DNA of 64,000 nucleotides from Solwaraspora sp. WMMD406 (GCF_029626025.1 NZ_JARUBF010000001.1:3348001-3412000), one strand, 5' to 3'. Shown: positions 33,873 through 44,811, counted from the first letter of the stretch. Numbers and translations: made by a program. Notes: a model not told the origin generated them from the letters alone.

Positions 33873-35415
33873 CCAACTGATCGTCCCGAGCACGCCGTGG
33901 TGGCGTCGTCGGTGGCTGTTCGTCGTGGTAGCCACGATCGTGGTGGCCGCGTTCCTCGCCGCCGCGGCGGCGGTTCTCCTCGACGAGCGTCGGTCCTGCG
34001 GCGACGGGGTGACCCGATTCGGCGGCACCCGGGAATGCGTGGGAATCACCGACGGTGCCTTTCACTTCGAGCTCGACGGCCCCGACGGAGAGGCGGCGAG
34101 CATGCGCAGGGTGCTTGAGCTGATCCGCGAGGCGAACGACGACGTGCGCGACAGCGGCGATCTCTGGTTCAGCGTGGCGTACGTGTTGCCGATGCCGTGG
34201 CGAGGTCAGGGTGCCTATCCCGCCGTCAACGTCGTGCACCAGCTCTATGGGGCGTACGCCGCCCAGACACAGGCGAACGAGCGCAACGACCGGCTGAAGA
34301 TGCGCCTGCTGGTGGCGAACACCGGACACGACGGTGTCGCCTGGGAACAGGTCGCGCAGGACCTGATCGATCGACGCGGCTCGGACCGCCTCGCGGCGGT
34401 GGCCGGGCTCGGTCCGAGCCGGGACACCACGAAGGAGTTCGTCGCCAAACTGTCCGAGGCCGGAATCCCGATGGTGGGCGCGACCATCACCGCCGACGAC
34501 CTGAACGGCGCCAACTACCCGCACCTGTACCGGGTGTCGCCGACCAACGCCGACGAGGTGGCCGTCGGGCTGCGATATCTCCGAGGCGTGTCGGAGTCAG
34601 CCGACGTGAACCCGTACCTGTTGACGGTCGGCGGCCAGGACGACACGTACGTGGCGACGTTGAAGGAAGCGTTTCGGGCGACGTTCCCGGACGCCTTTTC
34701 CGCCCGGACCCTCGATCCGGACGAGAACGGGCACAACCAGGCACTCGAAGCGTTGGCCGGTGACCTCTGCGCTTCCGGCCTCCCGGTGGTCGCCTACTTC
34801 GCCGGCCGCGCCGCCTCGCTGCGGACCTTTCTGATGGCGTTGGGGGAGCAGTGTCCCCGCAACCACTCGGTGACGGTGCTGTCCGGCGACGACGCCAGCG
34901 CACTGGTCGGCACGTTCACGCCGGAGCAGACGGCGGCACTCCAGGGAAAGGCGATCACGCTCGTCTACACCGGGCTGACCCATCCAGAACAATGGATTAC
35001 CAAACCGGTCGAACTGGATAATCTTCGAGAGATCGTGGCGGATAGGATGCCGTACGCCGCCGCCGGTCTCGCCACCGGCGGAACCATCATGGCCTACGAC
35101 GCGGTGCGGCTGGCAGTTCGTGCCCTGCTCAACGTCGCACCCTCGCAAGAGGACCTGGGCCAGCTGGACTCGCTCAGCAACGGTTTCGCGCAGATCAACA
35201 CGGATTCGCCGTACTGCGGGGCCTCTGGTCCGATCGCGCTGGAGGCGAACCGGCCCGAGGCAGCAGGCAACACGGTCAACAAGCCCATCCCCGTCATCGA
35301 GATCACTGCCGCCGGTGTCGCCCAGGTACGCACGCTGCTGTCGCCGACCGAGCCGGAGAACGGCGGTGTCACCTGGGACGGCAAATGCCCGGTTCAACAG
35401 GGCATGGCTGGCTAG
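33862..35415 (+). CDS. Membrane-anchored type 1 periplasmic-binding-fold protein
   Basis: A 517-residue protein with an N-terminal anchor (WWRRRWLFVVVATIVVAAFL, ~13-40) and a large outer domain related to branched-chain amino acid binding proteins (Leu/Ile/Val type). Readable segments are NVVHQLYGAYAAQTQANERN, VAAVAGLGPSRDTTKEFVAK, VGGQDDTYVATLKEAFRATF and GLATGGTIMAYDAVRLAVRA. Usual binding proteins are lipoproteins beside permeases; this one is TM-anchored and translationally coupled to an NTPase. It may sense an extracytoplasmic ligand. Function unknown. Confidence 0.8.
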   Translation: MTPDQLIVPSTPWWRRRWLFVVVATIVVAAFLAAAAAVLLDERRSCGDGVTRFGGTRECVGITDGAFHFELDGPDGEAASMRRVLELIREANDDVRDSGDLWFSVAYVLPMPWRGQGAYPAVNVVHQLYGAYAAQTQANERNDRLKMRLLVANTGHDGVAWEQVAQDLIDRRGSDRLAAVAGLGPSRDTTKEFVAKLSEAGIPMVGATITADDLNGANYPHLYRVSPTNADEVAVGLRYLRGVSESADVNPYLLTVGGQDDTYVATLKEAFRATFPDAFSARTLDPDENGHNQALEALAGDLCASGLPVVAYFAGRAASLRTFLMALGEQCPRNHSVTVLSGDDASALVGTFTPEQTAALQGKAITLVYTGLTHPEQWITKPVELDNLREIVADRMPYAAAGLATGGTIMAYDAVRLAVRALLNVAPSQEDLGQLDSLSNGFAQINTDSPYCGASGPIALEANRPEAAGNTVNKPIPVIEITAAGVAQVRTLLSPTEPENGGVTWDGKCPVQQGMAG

Positions 35416-35474
35416 CCACGGCGTCCGCGTACGGCGGGCCGGCCCGATCGACCATCGCGATAGGCTCGCTGCCC

Positions 35475-37241
35475 GTGAGCCCGTCGCGTGGAGAATCGCA
35501 GGCCGTCAGCCACGATGGGATCGTCATCCCGGAGGCGTCCGTCGCTCGCGACGACGGTTCCGTTCCGGTCGTGGAGAAGGTCGCGGAGAAGGTCGCGGAG
35601 CCGACGGACCACCCTGGGTGGCTGCGGCGGCACCGACGCTGGTGGTACCCGCTGGTCGTGGCCGTGCTGCTCGGGCAGATGGCGTTCGCGATGGTCACCA
35701 CCGCGCTCGCCCAGGCCCCGACGATCGACGAGCCGGTGTACGTCGGCGCGGCCGCGCTCTACCCGCAGGGCGGCGGCCTGCAGGTCAACCCGGAGCATCC
35801 GCCGTTGGGCAAGCTGATTATCGGGGCCGGCCTCGCGTTCGCCGACCCCCGGATCGATCCGGGCTTCCGGGGCAACCAGACGGACCTCGGCCGGCACGTG
35901 CTGTACGAGGCGGGAAACGACGCCGACCGACTGCTGCTCCTGGCCCGGCTGCCGATGATCGGGCTGACCCTCGCGTTCGGCCTGGTGGTCCTCGCGTTCG
36001 CCCGGGACCTGACCGGGCCGGCGGGCGGCCTCGCGGCGCTGGCCCTGTACGCGTTCACCCCCGACGTGATCGCCCACGGCTCGCTGGCGACGCTGGACGT
36101 ACCGACCGCCGGCTTCCTGCTGACGTCGGTCTGGCTGCTGTGGCGGGCTCGGCGGCGGCCCTGGATCTACCTGCCGGCCGCCGGCCTGGCGCTCGGCGCG
36201 GCGCTGGCCACCAAGATGAGCGCCTTGGCCGCCGTACCGGTGCTGCTGGCGCTCGCCACCTGGTCGGTCTGGCGGGCCCGGCCGGCCGCGCCCAGGCCGC
36301 GACTGCTGGCCGTCGCCGGCATGGCCGCGATCGCGGTCGGGCTGCTCGCGGTGGCGACGGTGTGGGCGAGTTACCTGGTGGTCGACTGGCGCCTGCCGAC
36401 GGTGGCAGCCGACGCGGTGCCGGTGGTGGACGGGCTACGCGGGACGGTGATCAACTGGTTGCCGTTCCCGGAGTCGTTCCGTGACGGCATGCGGATCCAG
36501 TTCGGCTTCGAGGACCGGGTGTGGGGCGGCTACCTGTTCGGCCAGACGTACTCCGGCTCGCGGTGGTACTACCTGCCGGCCGCGCTGCTGGTGAAGAGCC
36601 CACTCGGCGCGCTGGCGCTCTGGCTGGTCGGCGCGATCGTCATGCTGACCGTGCCCCGGCTGCGGGCGGCCGCCGCGTACCTGCTGCTGCCGGCGGGCGT
36701 CCTGCTGGCGGCGGCGATGACCAGCGACCGCGACCTCGGCGTCCGCTACGCGATCGTCATCCCGATGTTCCTGGCGGTGGCTGCGGCGGCCGTGACCGCC
36801 GTACGGTGGCCGGCCGGCGCCGCCCGCTACGTCCGGCCGACGGCGGCCGTGCTGGTCGCGCTGGTCGCGGTCAGTTCGCTCCGCGCGTTTCCGTTCTACC
36901 TGCCGTACGCCAACGAGGCGTTCGGCGGCCCGGCCCGCACCTACCACCATCTGCACGACTCGAACGTGGACTGGGGGCAGGACCTGGCGCGGTTGGCCGA
37001 CCGGCTGCGGCAGCGCTACCCGGACGAACGGGTGTGGCTGGCCTACAAGGGTGCCGGCGTCCCGGAGTATTACGGCATCACCGCGTCCGACCCGCGCGAC
37101 GCGGCTCCCGAGGAGGTACGCGGCTTGTTGGTGGTCTCCAACACCTGGGTGGCGACCACCGGCGGTGAGCTGCGCGAGCTGATCGACAGCAGCCAGCCGA
37201 TCGAGCAAATCGGACACTCGATCACCATCTTCCGTCGCTGA
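35475..37241 (+). CDS. GT-C membrane glycosyltransferase (PMT/GT39-like)
   Basis: A 588-residue polytopic membrane protein. The GTG at 35475 is the best start I see; 35385 is also open but overlaps the preceding gene. After ~55 cytosolic residues the first TM helix leads into the loop motif APTIDEPVYVGAA and NPEHPPLGKL, which carry the acidic and HPP residues of dolichyl-phosphate-mannose-type GT-C enzymes. About ten more TM helices follow. The C-terminal outer part holds YHHLHDSNVDWGQDLARLAD, a motif shared by bacterial GT39-like proteins. It likely transfers a lipid-linked sugar outside the membrane; donor and acceptor are unknown. Confidence 0.83.
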   Translation: MSPSRGESQAVSHDGIVIPEASVARDDGSVPVVEKVAEKVAEPTDHPGWLRRHRRWWYPLVVAVLLGQMAFAMVTTALAQAPTIDEPVYVGAAALYPQGGGLQVNPEHPPLGKLIIGAGLAFADPRIDPGFRGNQTDLGRHVLYEAGNDADRLLLLARLPMIGLTLAFGLVVLAFARDLTGPAGGLAALALYAFTPDVIAHGSLATLDVPTAGFLLTSVWLLWRARRRPWIYLPAAGLALGAALATKMSALAAVPVLLALATWSVWRARPAAPRPRLLAVAGMAAIAVGLLAVATVWASYLVVDWRLPTVAADAVPVVDGLRGTVINWLPFPESFRDGMRIQFGFEDRVWGGYLFGQTYSGSRWYYLPAALLVKSPLGALALWLVGAIVMLTVPRLRAAAAYLLLPAGVLLAAAMTSDRDLGVRYAIVIPMFLAVAAAAVTAVRWPAGAARYVRPTAAVLVALVAVSSLRAFPFYLPYANEAFGGPARTYHHLHDSNVDWGQDLARLADRLRQRYPDERVWLAYKGAGVPEYYGITASDPRDAAPEEVRGLLVVSNTWVATTGGELRELIDSSQPIEQIGHSITIFRR

Positions 37242-37289
37242 CCCCGCTCGGTTGTCACCCGTTGCCGTATCGCCCGGGACGATGCGACC

Positions 37290-37440
37290 TCACCAGCGCT
37301 GATCGGCCGCGAGCTGGTCGGCGATCCGGGTCGGTCGCCGATCGAACAGCGGTACGCCGAGCTGCCGCTCCAGGTCGCGGATCTGCCGGCTCAGCGGCGG
37401 CTGCGCCATGTGCAACCGCCGCGCCGCGCCCTCGAAGCTG
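37290..37440 (-). pseudogene. LysR-type regulator HTH fragment
   Basis: About 50 residues of a LysR helix-turn-helix remain: [20 protein letters not shown], then [20 protein letters not shown], then an early stop. The start of the HTH and the entire effector domain are missing. It overlaps nothing functional and lies against a second fragment on the opposite strand. Confidence 0.7.
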
Positions 37441-37459
37441 CCCTCCTCGGCGGCGACGA

Positions 37460-37716
37460 CGCCGGCGCGCTGCACCGCGTCGACCTGCTGTACGCGGTCA
37501 GCAACGTCGACGGCACCGGCGACACGGTCAACGTGCTGCGGCTGCACCGCCACGCCACCCGGGCCACCCTGGTGGCCCGGGTCACGGACCCCCGGCTGCA
37601 CGGCCCGTCGACGGCCGCGTTCGACGGCCGGGACCTGCTGGTGGTCAAACCTCCAGTACGGGGCCACCGACCCGGTACTGCCGTACACGGTGGTGCCGCT
37701 GCCCGCCCGCCGGTGA
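37460..37716 (+). pseudogene. C-terminal fragment of a lactonase/SMP-30-like secreted protein
   Basis: The reading [20 protein letters not shown] continues to [15 protein letters not shown], then must shift frame to [20 protein letters not shown] before its stop. This resembles the C-terminus of beta-propeller sugar-lactonase-like exported proteins. No start, signal peptide or upstream blades remain. The family call is tentative; that it is broken is clear from the frame change. Confidence 0.55.
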
Positions 37717-37746
37717 CCTCGACCCCGTCGTCTCACCGGGTCAGGA

Positions 37747-38166
37747 TCAGTCGGCGGGCAGCGCGGCGGCGATCCGCTCGGCGTACTGCCGGGCCTGCGC
37801 GTCGTCGGCGTAGCGGGTGCGCGGCCAGAAGAAGCCGCGCAGGCCGTCACCCTTGGTACGGGGCACGACGTGGGTGTGCAGATGCGGCACCGACTGGGAC
37901 ACCCGGTTGTTGATCGCGACGAACGTGCCGCCCGCGTCGAGTCCGGCTTCGACCGCCGCCGCGACCCGCTGCACCAACGCGAAATAGCCCGCCAGATCGG
38001 CCGGCGGCAGATCGGTCAGCGTCACCAGATGCGGGCGGGGCGAGATCAACACGTGCCCCCGGAACACCGGCCGGGTGTCCAGGAACGCCACCCCGGCGGC
38101 CGTGTCGGCGACCCGCCAGGCAGGGGAGTCGCCGGCCACGATCCGGCAGAACACGCATCCGTTCAC
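37747..38166 (-). CDS. HIT-family nucleotide-binding hydrolase
   Basis: A 139-residue histidine-triad protein. The N-terminal [16 protein letters not shown] supplies a zinc-type CxxC and the nucleotide base site; the active-site triad is [11 protein letters not shown]. Length and order match HinT/HIT-like hydrolases that cleave nucleotide phosphoramidates or dinucleotides. The C-terminus ([17 protein letters not shown]) is as in actinobacterial members. Confidence 0.92.
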   Translation of the reverse strand: MNGCVFCRIVAGDSPAWRVADTAAGVAFLDTRPVFRGHVLISPRPHLVTLTDLPPADLAGYFALVQRVAAAVEAGLDAGGTFVAINNRVSQSVPHLHTHVVPRTKGDGLRGFFWPRTRYADDAQARQYAERIAAALPAD

Positions 38167-38175
38167 CGGGGCAGG

Positions 38176-38519
38176 TTAGCCGCTGGCCGGTCCGGTCGCC
38201 GAATGCTCGACGCGCAGGTTCCAGCGGACCTCGTCGTCGGCGCAGACCACGTCGGCGCGGGACCAGGGCCGCGCCACGACCGCCAGGTCCCCGCCGAGGC
38301 AGTCGATGGTGATCCACAGGGTGCCCGTCGGGATCTCGACCGTGCCGACCAGTGCCGGGCCGCGTGTCGCGGTCACCGAGACGACCGTACGGGCACCGAC
38401 GGCTGCGTACCGTCGGTGTCGCCACCATCGGCGTCGGGCGGTTCGGCGATGCACGCCACGGTGGCAGCTGCGACGGCGACCGCGAGTACGGCGAGCGTCG
38501 CCCACCTGACGACGGTCAT
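38176..38519 (-). pseudogene. Lipoprotein gene with a frameshift
   Basis: The ATG at 38519 overlaps the upstream stop (ATGA) and opens a lipoprotein signal: VVRWATLAVLAVAVAAATVA, then C. The frame stops after GGDTDGTQPSVPVRSSR. In the next frame coding continues from about 38395 with RTVVSVTATRGPALVGTVEI, then WSRADVVCADDEVRWNLRVE, to the stop at 38176. A single small indel near 38385-38400 would join the two. Whether it is a true mutation, programmed, or a sequence error cannot be told here. Confidence 0.7.
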
Positions 38520-38965
38520 TCGTAGCGTTCCAGGATCTGCTTCATCTGGTCGATCTCCTCCTGCTGCGACTCTACGATCTGCGCGCACAACTCGATGATC
38601 TCGGGATCGGTGATGTCCGATCGTTCGCAGACCAGGATCGCCCGTGAGTGGTGCGGGATCATCGACTTGAGGAACTGTTCGTTGCCGATGAAGGTCTCCT
38701 GTCGGCCGAGGACGAAGGCGACGACGAACAGCGCGGCGAAGCCGATAGTGAGAACGACGTTGAGGGCCCGGTTCTTGAACATGATCCACATGACACCGAG
38801 CATGATCAGACCCATCGGGGCGACCATCATCACCGCCATGTAGGTGTTGCTCAGGTTCAGGTAAAAATCGTCGAACGTCCAGATCATCGAGTACGTCAGC
38901 AGCAGCATCACGATGAAACTGAGGGTCAGGGCGAGGCCCAGCCGCAGGTAACTCCGGTTCGTCAT
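38516..38965 (-). CDS. DUF305-type membrane protein
   Basis: A 149-residue protein from the ATG at 38965 with GGAGAA upstream. Three hydrophobic segments (~10-30, 42-62, 71-88) precede a C-terminal DUF305-like helical domain: FLKSMIPHHSRAILVCERSD, then EIIELCAQIVESQQEEIDQM. The HH and M/C residues resemble those of DUF305 proteins linked to copper or metal stress. It is followed, with ATGA overlap, by the frameshifted lipoprotein gene, so the two formed an operon. Confidence 0.88.
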   Translation of the reverse strand: MTNRSYLRLGLALTLSFIVMLLLTYSMIWTFDDFYLNLSNTYMAVMMVAPMGLIMLGVMWIMFKNRALNVVLTIGFAALFVVAFVLGRQETFIGNEQFLKSMIPHHSRAILVCERSDITDPEIIELCAQIVESQQEEIDQMKQILERYE

Positions 38966-39156
38966 CAACTTCTCCGTTGATCGTCCGAGCGGGTGGCGCG
39001 GTCGCCCGTGGCAGACGACACGTTCCTGGCGTACCCCGACCGCCCCGGCGGTAACGCCGCCGGCCGTTCCCTTGTCGGCGCGGTCCGTGGCGGTGACCCG
39101 GTCCCGTGGCGGGGTGTTCCTACCCTGAGGATCGACCGGGCTGACGGGAGAACACG

Positions 39157-39726
39157 ATGTCCCTACTGGATCACCTGCCGACCATCCTGGCGGTCGCCGT
39201 CGGCGGCGTGCTGACCTACGTCGGCACCGGGTTGACCGAGCGCAGCCGGTGGCGTCGGGAGCTTGGCGTACGGTGGGACGAGCGCCGGCTCGCCGCCTAC
39301 ACCGAGTTCGCCGCCACCGCCAAACGAATCGCCCTGCTCTCCTCCCGGGTGCTGGCCTGCCGAGGACTGATCACGTCGATCAGCCCGATCGGCCGCGACG
39401 AAGGGCTGGCGTTGCTCGGGCAGGCCGAGTCGGACCGCTCGGTGCGGTTCGAGTCGATCCTGCTGCTCGCCGACGGTCCGACGATCACCGCCGCCCAGGC
39501 GTTGACCGAGACGCTGTGGCGGCTGGAGGGCTTCGCGACCGGCGACGAACCGGTCGACGACCAGATCTGGCGCGACGGGTTCGCGGACTACCGGCGGGCC
39601 AGGGCCGAGTTCTACCAGCGGGCCCGGACCGACATGGGGGTACGGGCCGCCGAGATCCCGCTGACGGCGGTGGCGTCCCGCCAGGTCAACCCACCCGGCT
39701 CGCTCGCCGCCACCGGCACCGACTGA
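39157..39726 (+). CDS. Hypothetical protein with N-terminal membrane anchor
   Basis: A 189-residue protein with GGGAG before the ATG. One TM helix (LPTILAVAVGGVLTYVGTGL, ~7-26) is followed by a basic turn (ERSRWRRELGVRWDERR) and a helical cytosolic domain (AYTEFAATAKRIALLSSRVL). Similar small anchored helical proteins are common and uncharacterised in actinomycetes. No operon partner is evident. Confidence 0.78.
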   Translation: MSLLDHLPTILAVAVGGVLTYVGTGLTERSRWRRELGVRWDERRLAAYTEFAATAKRIALLSSRVLACRGLITSISPIGRDEGLALLGQAESDRSVRFESILLLADGPTITAAQALTETLWRLEGFATGDEPVDDQIWRDGFADYRRARAEFYQRARTDMGVRAAEIPLTAVASRQVNPPGSLAATGTD

Positions 39727-39892
39727 ACCTCGCTTGTCGACCGGCGGGACCCGTCACGCAGTTCCCGACCGGACGCCTCAGGGCGCGGGTACGCGGCCAC
39801 GGGCGAGCCGGTCGACCCGGCGCAGCGCCGTGCGTCGACGCGACGCGGGCGGCAGACTGGTCGGGTGACCGTAGCCGGATCCGGCCCGTACG

Positions 39893-40249
39893 TTGACCTT
39901 CGAGATCGCGGCGGTCCCGCTGGCGCCGGAAGCGGCCCGGTTCCGGGTCCTGGAGCAGGACGTCTACCTGCCGAAGGTGACCACCTCCGGGCCACGGTTC
40001 CGCTACGCGCACCGGGACTTCAGCCCGGTCGGCGAACAACCGCTGCACGTCGGCCGGGAGCTGCGGGTGTTGCTCGCGCTCCCGGCCGACGTGACGGCCA
40101 TGCCGGTGACTTTCACGCTCCGGGCGTCGGTGGCCGTGGCCGGCCTGCCCGGTCAGGTACCGCTGTTCGGGCGGCGCACCGTCGAGTTCCGGGTGCACCG
40201 TACGTCGAGCCTGGCTCACATCCGTACGTCGAGCCAGACGAGCCGGTGA
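39893..40249 (+). CDS. Hypothetical beta-rich protein
   Basis: A 118-residue protein, probably from the TTG at 39893. Third-position GC is very high and the frame is open, so it is likely real, but no family is recognised. It reads as beta strands (FEIAAVPLAPEAARFRVLEQ, LRVLLALPADVTAMPVTFTL). Its last 34 bases overlap the end of the minus-strand nuclease gene. A nearby GTG (39865) is in another frame, so the start is uncertain. Confidence 0.55.
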   Translation: MTFEIAAVPLAPEAARFRVLEQDVYLPKVTTSGPRFRYAHRDFSPVGEQPLHVGRELRVLLALPADVTAMPVTFTLRASVAVAGLPGQVPLFGRRTVEFRVHRTSSLAHIRTSSQTSR

Positions 40250-41547
40250 TCCGAGGTGGGGAAGCCGCCGGGTAGCGCCGGGTCGTAGTCGCCGACCAGC
40301 CGGAACAGCGGGTCCGTCGGCACCGGCCAGAAGACGCCGCTGCCGCGTACGGGCAGTCCACGGCTGGGCAGTACGTAGTCGACCCGCAGGTTGCCCGGGG
40401 TGTTGTCGGCGAAGTCCGCCGTGTCGTGGCGCGGGTCGCCCTCGTGGGTCAGGTTCGCCCCGCCCTGGCGGTCGGTGGCGGCCGGTCCGCCGGCGCTGGT
40501 CGGCGGCGTCCGGTCGTTGACCAGCGGATGCTCGGTGACCTGCTGGGCGGCGCCGGGGATGCTGTCGCCGTCGTACGGGTCGGAGTTGAGGTCTCCGGCG
40601 ATGACGAACCGGGCACCCGGTCGCAGACCGCCCCGGCGGCCCCGGTCGTCGTAGACGTAGCCGGAGCGGCCCGGCGAGACGTAGTCGGCCCAGAACCGGA
40701 TCTCGTCGTGGTTGCGGCGGCCGTTGCGGTCCTCCGGGCCGTCGAACACCGGTGGCGTCGGGTGGCTGGCCAGCAGGTGCACGGTCCGGCCGCCGACTCG
40801 TACCGGTACGTCCCAGTGGCTCTTGGACGACAGCCGTACGTCGGCGAGGGCCTCGGGGGAGAACCAGTCGGCCGGTTCGGGGGTGGCCGGGTCGTCGGGC
40901 AGCAGCGCGTCAGGCATGTCCTGCCAGCGGAACGTCTGGAAGGTTCGCACCGACCACCGGTCGATCGGGTAGCGCGAGTACACGGCCATGCCGTACTGGC
41001 CGGGGAAGAACCCGAAGCCGTACGCGTCGTCCGGGCCGCCGACCGTACCGTCGCGGTTGAGGTCGTGCCCGGAGGGCACGCCGGTGTTCGACGCGGCGGC
41101 GAACCGGTACGGGTAGTGGATCGGCCTGGCCCCGCCCTGCCCCCGGGACAGGTAGTTGCGCTGGAATAACTCCAGCGACCGCCCCTCGGCGTCGTGGTCG
41201 AACTCGTTGATCAGCAGGACGTCGGGCCGGACCCGCTGGATCACCTCGGCGACGTTGGCGGCCTGCGCGTTGCCCGGCGTCGACAGATCGGCGACCAGGC
41301 CGCCTTCGGTCGCGCGGTTCAACGACGCGTTGAAGGTGGCGAACCGGATCCCGCCCGGCGTGCCGTGCCCGCCGCCGTGGCCCTTGCCGTTGTGCCGGCC
41401 GCTGTCGCCGGCGGGCCGGCCGTCACCGGCGTTCGCCGCCGCCGCGCCCGCGCCGCCGCCGGCTCCGAGGGCGGCCGCGATCGCGCCGGCCAGTAGGGCC
41501 GTCACCACCGTGCGGGCCGCCGATCGGGTCCGATTGCTCCGTGTCAC
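40216..41547 (-). CDS. Secreted endonuclease/exonuclease/phosphatase-family protein
   Basis: A 443-residue exported protein. The GTG at 41547 has GGAGG 9 bases upstream and opens directly into a signal peptide (RTVVTALLAGAIAAALGAGG); longer starts are possible. A Gly/His-rich linker (GRHNGKGHGGGHGTPGG) precedes the EEP fold: RFATFNASLNR, DVLLINEFDHD, LLASHPTPPVFDG, VIAGDLNSDPYDGDSI and TSDHRLVWLDV. These contain the metal-binding Asn/Glu and catalytic His/Asp residues. Likely roles are an extracellular DNase, phosphodiesterase or phosphatase for phosphate scavenging. Confidence 0.88.
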   Translation of the reverse strand: MTRSNRTRSAARTVVTALLAGAIAAALGAGGGAGAAAANAGDGRPAGDSGRHNGKGHGGGHGTPGGIRFATFNASLNRATEGGLVADLSTPGNAQAANVAEVIQRVRPDVLLINEFDHDAEGRSLELFQRNYLSRGQGGARPIHYPYRFAAASNTGVPSGHDLNRDGTVGGPDDAYGFGFFPGQYGMAVYSRYPIDRWSVRTFQTFRWQDMPDALLPDDPATPEPADWFSPEALADVRLSSKSHWDVPVRVGGRTVHLLASHPTPPVFDGPEDRNGRRNHDEIRFWADYVSPGRSGYVYDDRGRRGGLRPGARFVIAGDLNSDPYDGDSIPGAAQQVTEHPLVNDRTPPTSAGGPAATDRQGGANLTHEGDPRHDTADFADNTPGNLRVDYVLPSRGLPVRGSGVFWPVPTDPLFRLVGDYDPALPGGFPTSDHRLVWLDVRM

Positions 41548-41942
41548 CTGTCGCCACCTCCAGGGCATGCCGGCCACCGTCTGGTCCGCCACCGTCCGGG
41601 GAAGCAGCCGACGGGTGATGAGTTAACCGTGTCGATGTGACGATCCGGCTAATGATCGCGTAACGATCAGTGGGATCCGGCGGGATCCGGTGGGTGGTGG
41701 GTTCGGCGTGGGCCGAGGGCTTGGGTTCATCCGGTGTGTGACAGCGAGCCGCCCGGGCGTACCGCCGCGGTCATGTGGCGCGCTACGCTGATGGGTGCGG
41801 TCGTCGATGCCCGCCGGTCAGGCGTCCTGCGGCCCGCCCGTGGTGACGATGTCGCCGTGGAGCGGCCGGACGCTGGTGAGCACTTCCGTTCGGACATCTG
41901 ATGGGTCGGCCACTTGGTCGATCAAGGGGAGAGACTAGCCTG
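41548..41942. other. Divergent intergenic region before pyk
   Basis: 395 bases between the EEP gene and pyruvate kinase with no supported gene. It contains short GATCCGG direct repeats near 41670-41690 and the pyk ribosome site (GGGGAGAG, 41926-41933). Promoters for both directions are expected, but I cannot assign boxes with confidence. Confidence 0.4.
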
Positions 41943-43387
<1,445 letters not shown>

Positions 43388-43391
<4 letters not shown>

Positions 43392-44314
43392 CCGCAGCCG
43401 GTCGACCGACCGACCCGAGCCCGGCGGCACCGCCGCCGGGCTCCGGCCCGATCTCCGGCCAGGCCGCCGTCGACCACCTGCTGGAGGTCCTCGACCTGGA
43501 ACAGCGGGGTACGGCCGCCTTCCGGGGGATCAGCCCGAAGGTCGGGCCGCAGCGGGTGTTCGGCGGGCAGGTCGCCGGCCAGGCGTTGGTGGCCGCCGGA
43601 CGGACCGTCGACCCGCAACGGCTGGTGCATTCGCTGCACGGCTACTTCGTCCGACCCGGCGACAGCGCTCAGCCGATCGACTACGAGGTGGAGAACATCC
43701 GCGACGGGCGGTCCTTCTCGGTCCGTCGGTCCGTGGCCTACCAGCACGGCAAGCCGATCTTCTTCATGTCCGCGTCGTTCCACCACCACGAGGACGGGCT
43801 GGAGCACCAGGCGCCCCAGCCGCCGGACGTGCCCGCCCCGGAGGCGGTCCCGACCATGGCGGACCGGCTCGCCCGCTATCCGGAACGGCTCGGCGTCTGG
43901 GCGGTCATTCCCCGGCCGATGGACGTGCGCTACGTCGGCGAACCGGGGCTGGTGGCGCCGGGCGACCGACCCGCCGACCCGTACCAGCGGGTCTGGATCC
44001 GGGTCGACGGCAAGCTGCCCGACGATCCGTTGCTGCACGCCTGCGTCCTCACCTACGCCTCGGATCTGACCCTGCTCGACTCGGTGCTGTCCGTACACGG
44101 CGAGGTGTGGGGACCGGGCGGGGTGACCGGCGCCAGCCTCGACCACGCGCTGTGGTTCCACCGCCCGTTCCGGGCCGACGAATGGTTCCTCTACGACTGC
44201 TGGAGCCCGTCCGCCGCCGGTGGTCGCGGCCTCGCCACCGGCCGCATGTTCACCCGCGACGGCCGGCACATCGCCAGCGCCGTCCAGGAAGGTCTGGTCC
44301 GCCGGATCGGCTAG
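43388..44314 (+). CDS. tesB: Acyl-CoA thioesterase II
   Basis: A 308-residue double-hotdog thioesterase that cleaves acyl-CoA to free fatty acid and CoA. The GTG at 43388 overlaps the pyk stop. The N-terminal hotdog has RVFGGQVAGQALVAAGRTVD and HSLHGYFVRPGD; the C-terminal one has SLDHALWFHRPFRADEWFLY and GLATGRMFTRDG. The TesB catalytic residues (Asp, Thr, Gln) lie in DHALWFH, the SDLTLLDS region and the C-terminus. Coupling to pyk is typical of this group of organisms. Confidence 0.93.
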
Positions 44315-44349
44315 TCCCATACGGGAAACAATGGCGTAACCTGACGGGT

Positions 44350-44811
44350 ATGCGCCTCTCCGCACGGGTCGACTATGCGTTGCGGGCCGTCGCCGAGTTG
44401 GCGTCGGCCGCGGTCGAGGCGCGACGGACCGTGCTCACCGCCGAGCAGGTCGCCCGGGCACAGGGCATCCCACCCAAGTTCCTGGAGAGCATTCTGCTGC
44501 AGTTGCGTCGCGGCGGCGTGGTGCAGGCCCAGCGCGGTCCCGACGGCGGCTACTGGTTGGCCCGGCCGGCCGAGGACATCACCCTGGCGGAGATCATCCG
44601 GGTGATCGACGGTCCGCTCGCCAACGTCCGGGGACAGCGGCCGGAGGAGCTCGGCTACCAGGGATCGGCCGCCGCCCTGCAGGAAGTGTGGATCGCGTTG
44701 CGCGCCAGCGAGCGGGAGATCCTCGAATCCGTCTCGGTCGCCGACGTGGCCACCGGGAAGCTGCCCGACCGGGTCCGGGACCTGGCCGCCGATCCGCGCG
44801 CGTGGAGCTGA
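44350..44811 (+). CDS. Rrf2-family regulator without cysteines
   Basis: A 153-residue winged-helix regulator (RLSARVDYALRAVAELASAA, VARAQGIPPKFLESILLQLR, RGPDGGYWLARPAEDITLAE). It contains no cysteine at all, so it cannot bind an Fe-S cluster as NsrR, IscR or RirA do. That places it with the CymR-like class tied to sulfur metabolism. The adjacent TauE/SafE exporter, and a dyad in that exporter's promoter, support sulfur-related regulation. Confidence 0.9.
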   Translation: MRLSARVDYALRAVAELASAAVEARRTVLTAEQVARAQGIPPKFLESILLQLRRGGVVQAQRGPDGGYWLARPAEDITLAEIIRVIDGPLANVRGQRPEELGYQGSAAALQEVWIALRASEREILESVSVADVATGKLPDRVRDLAADPRAWS

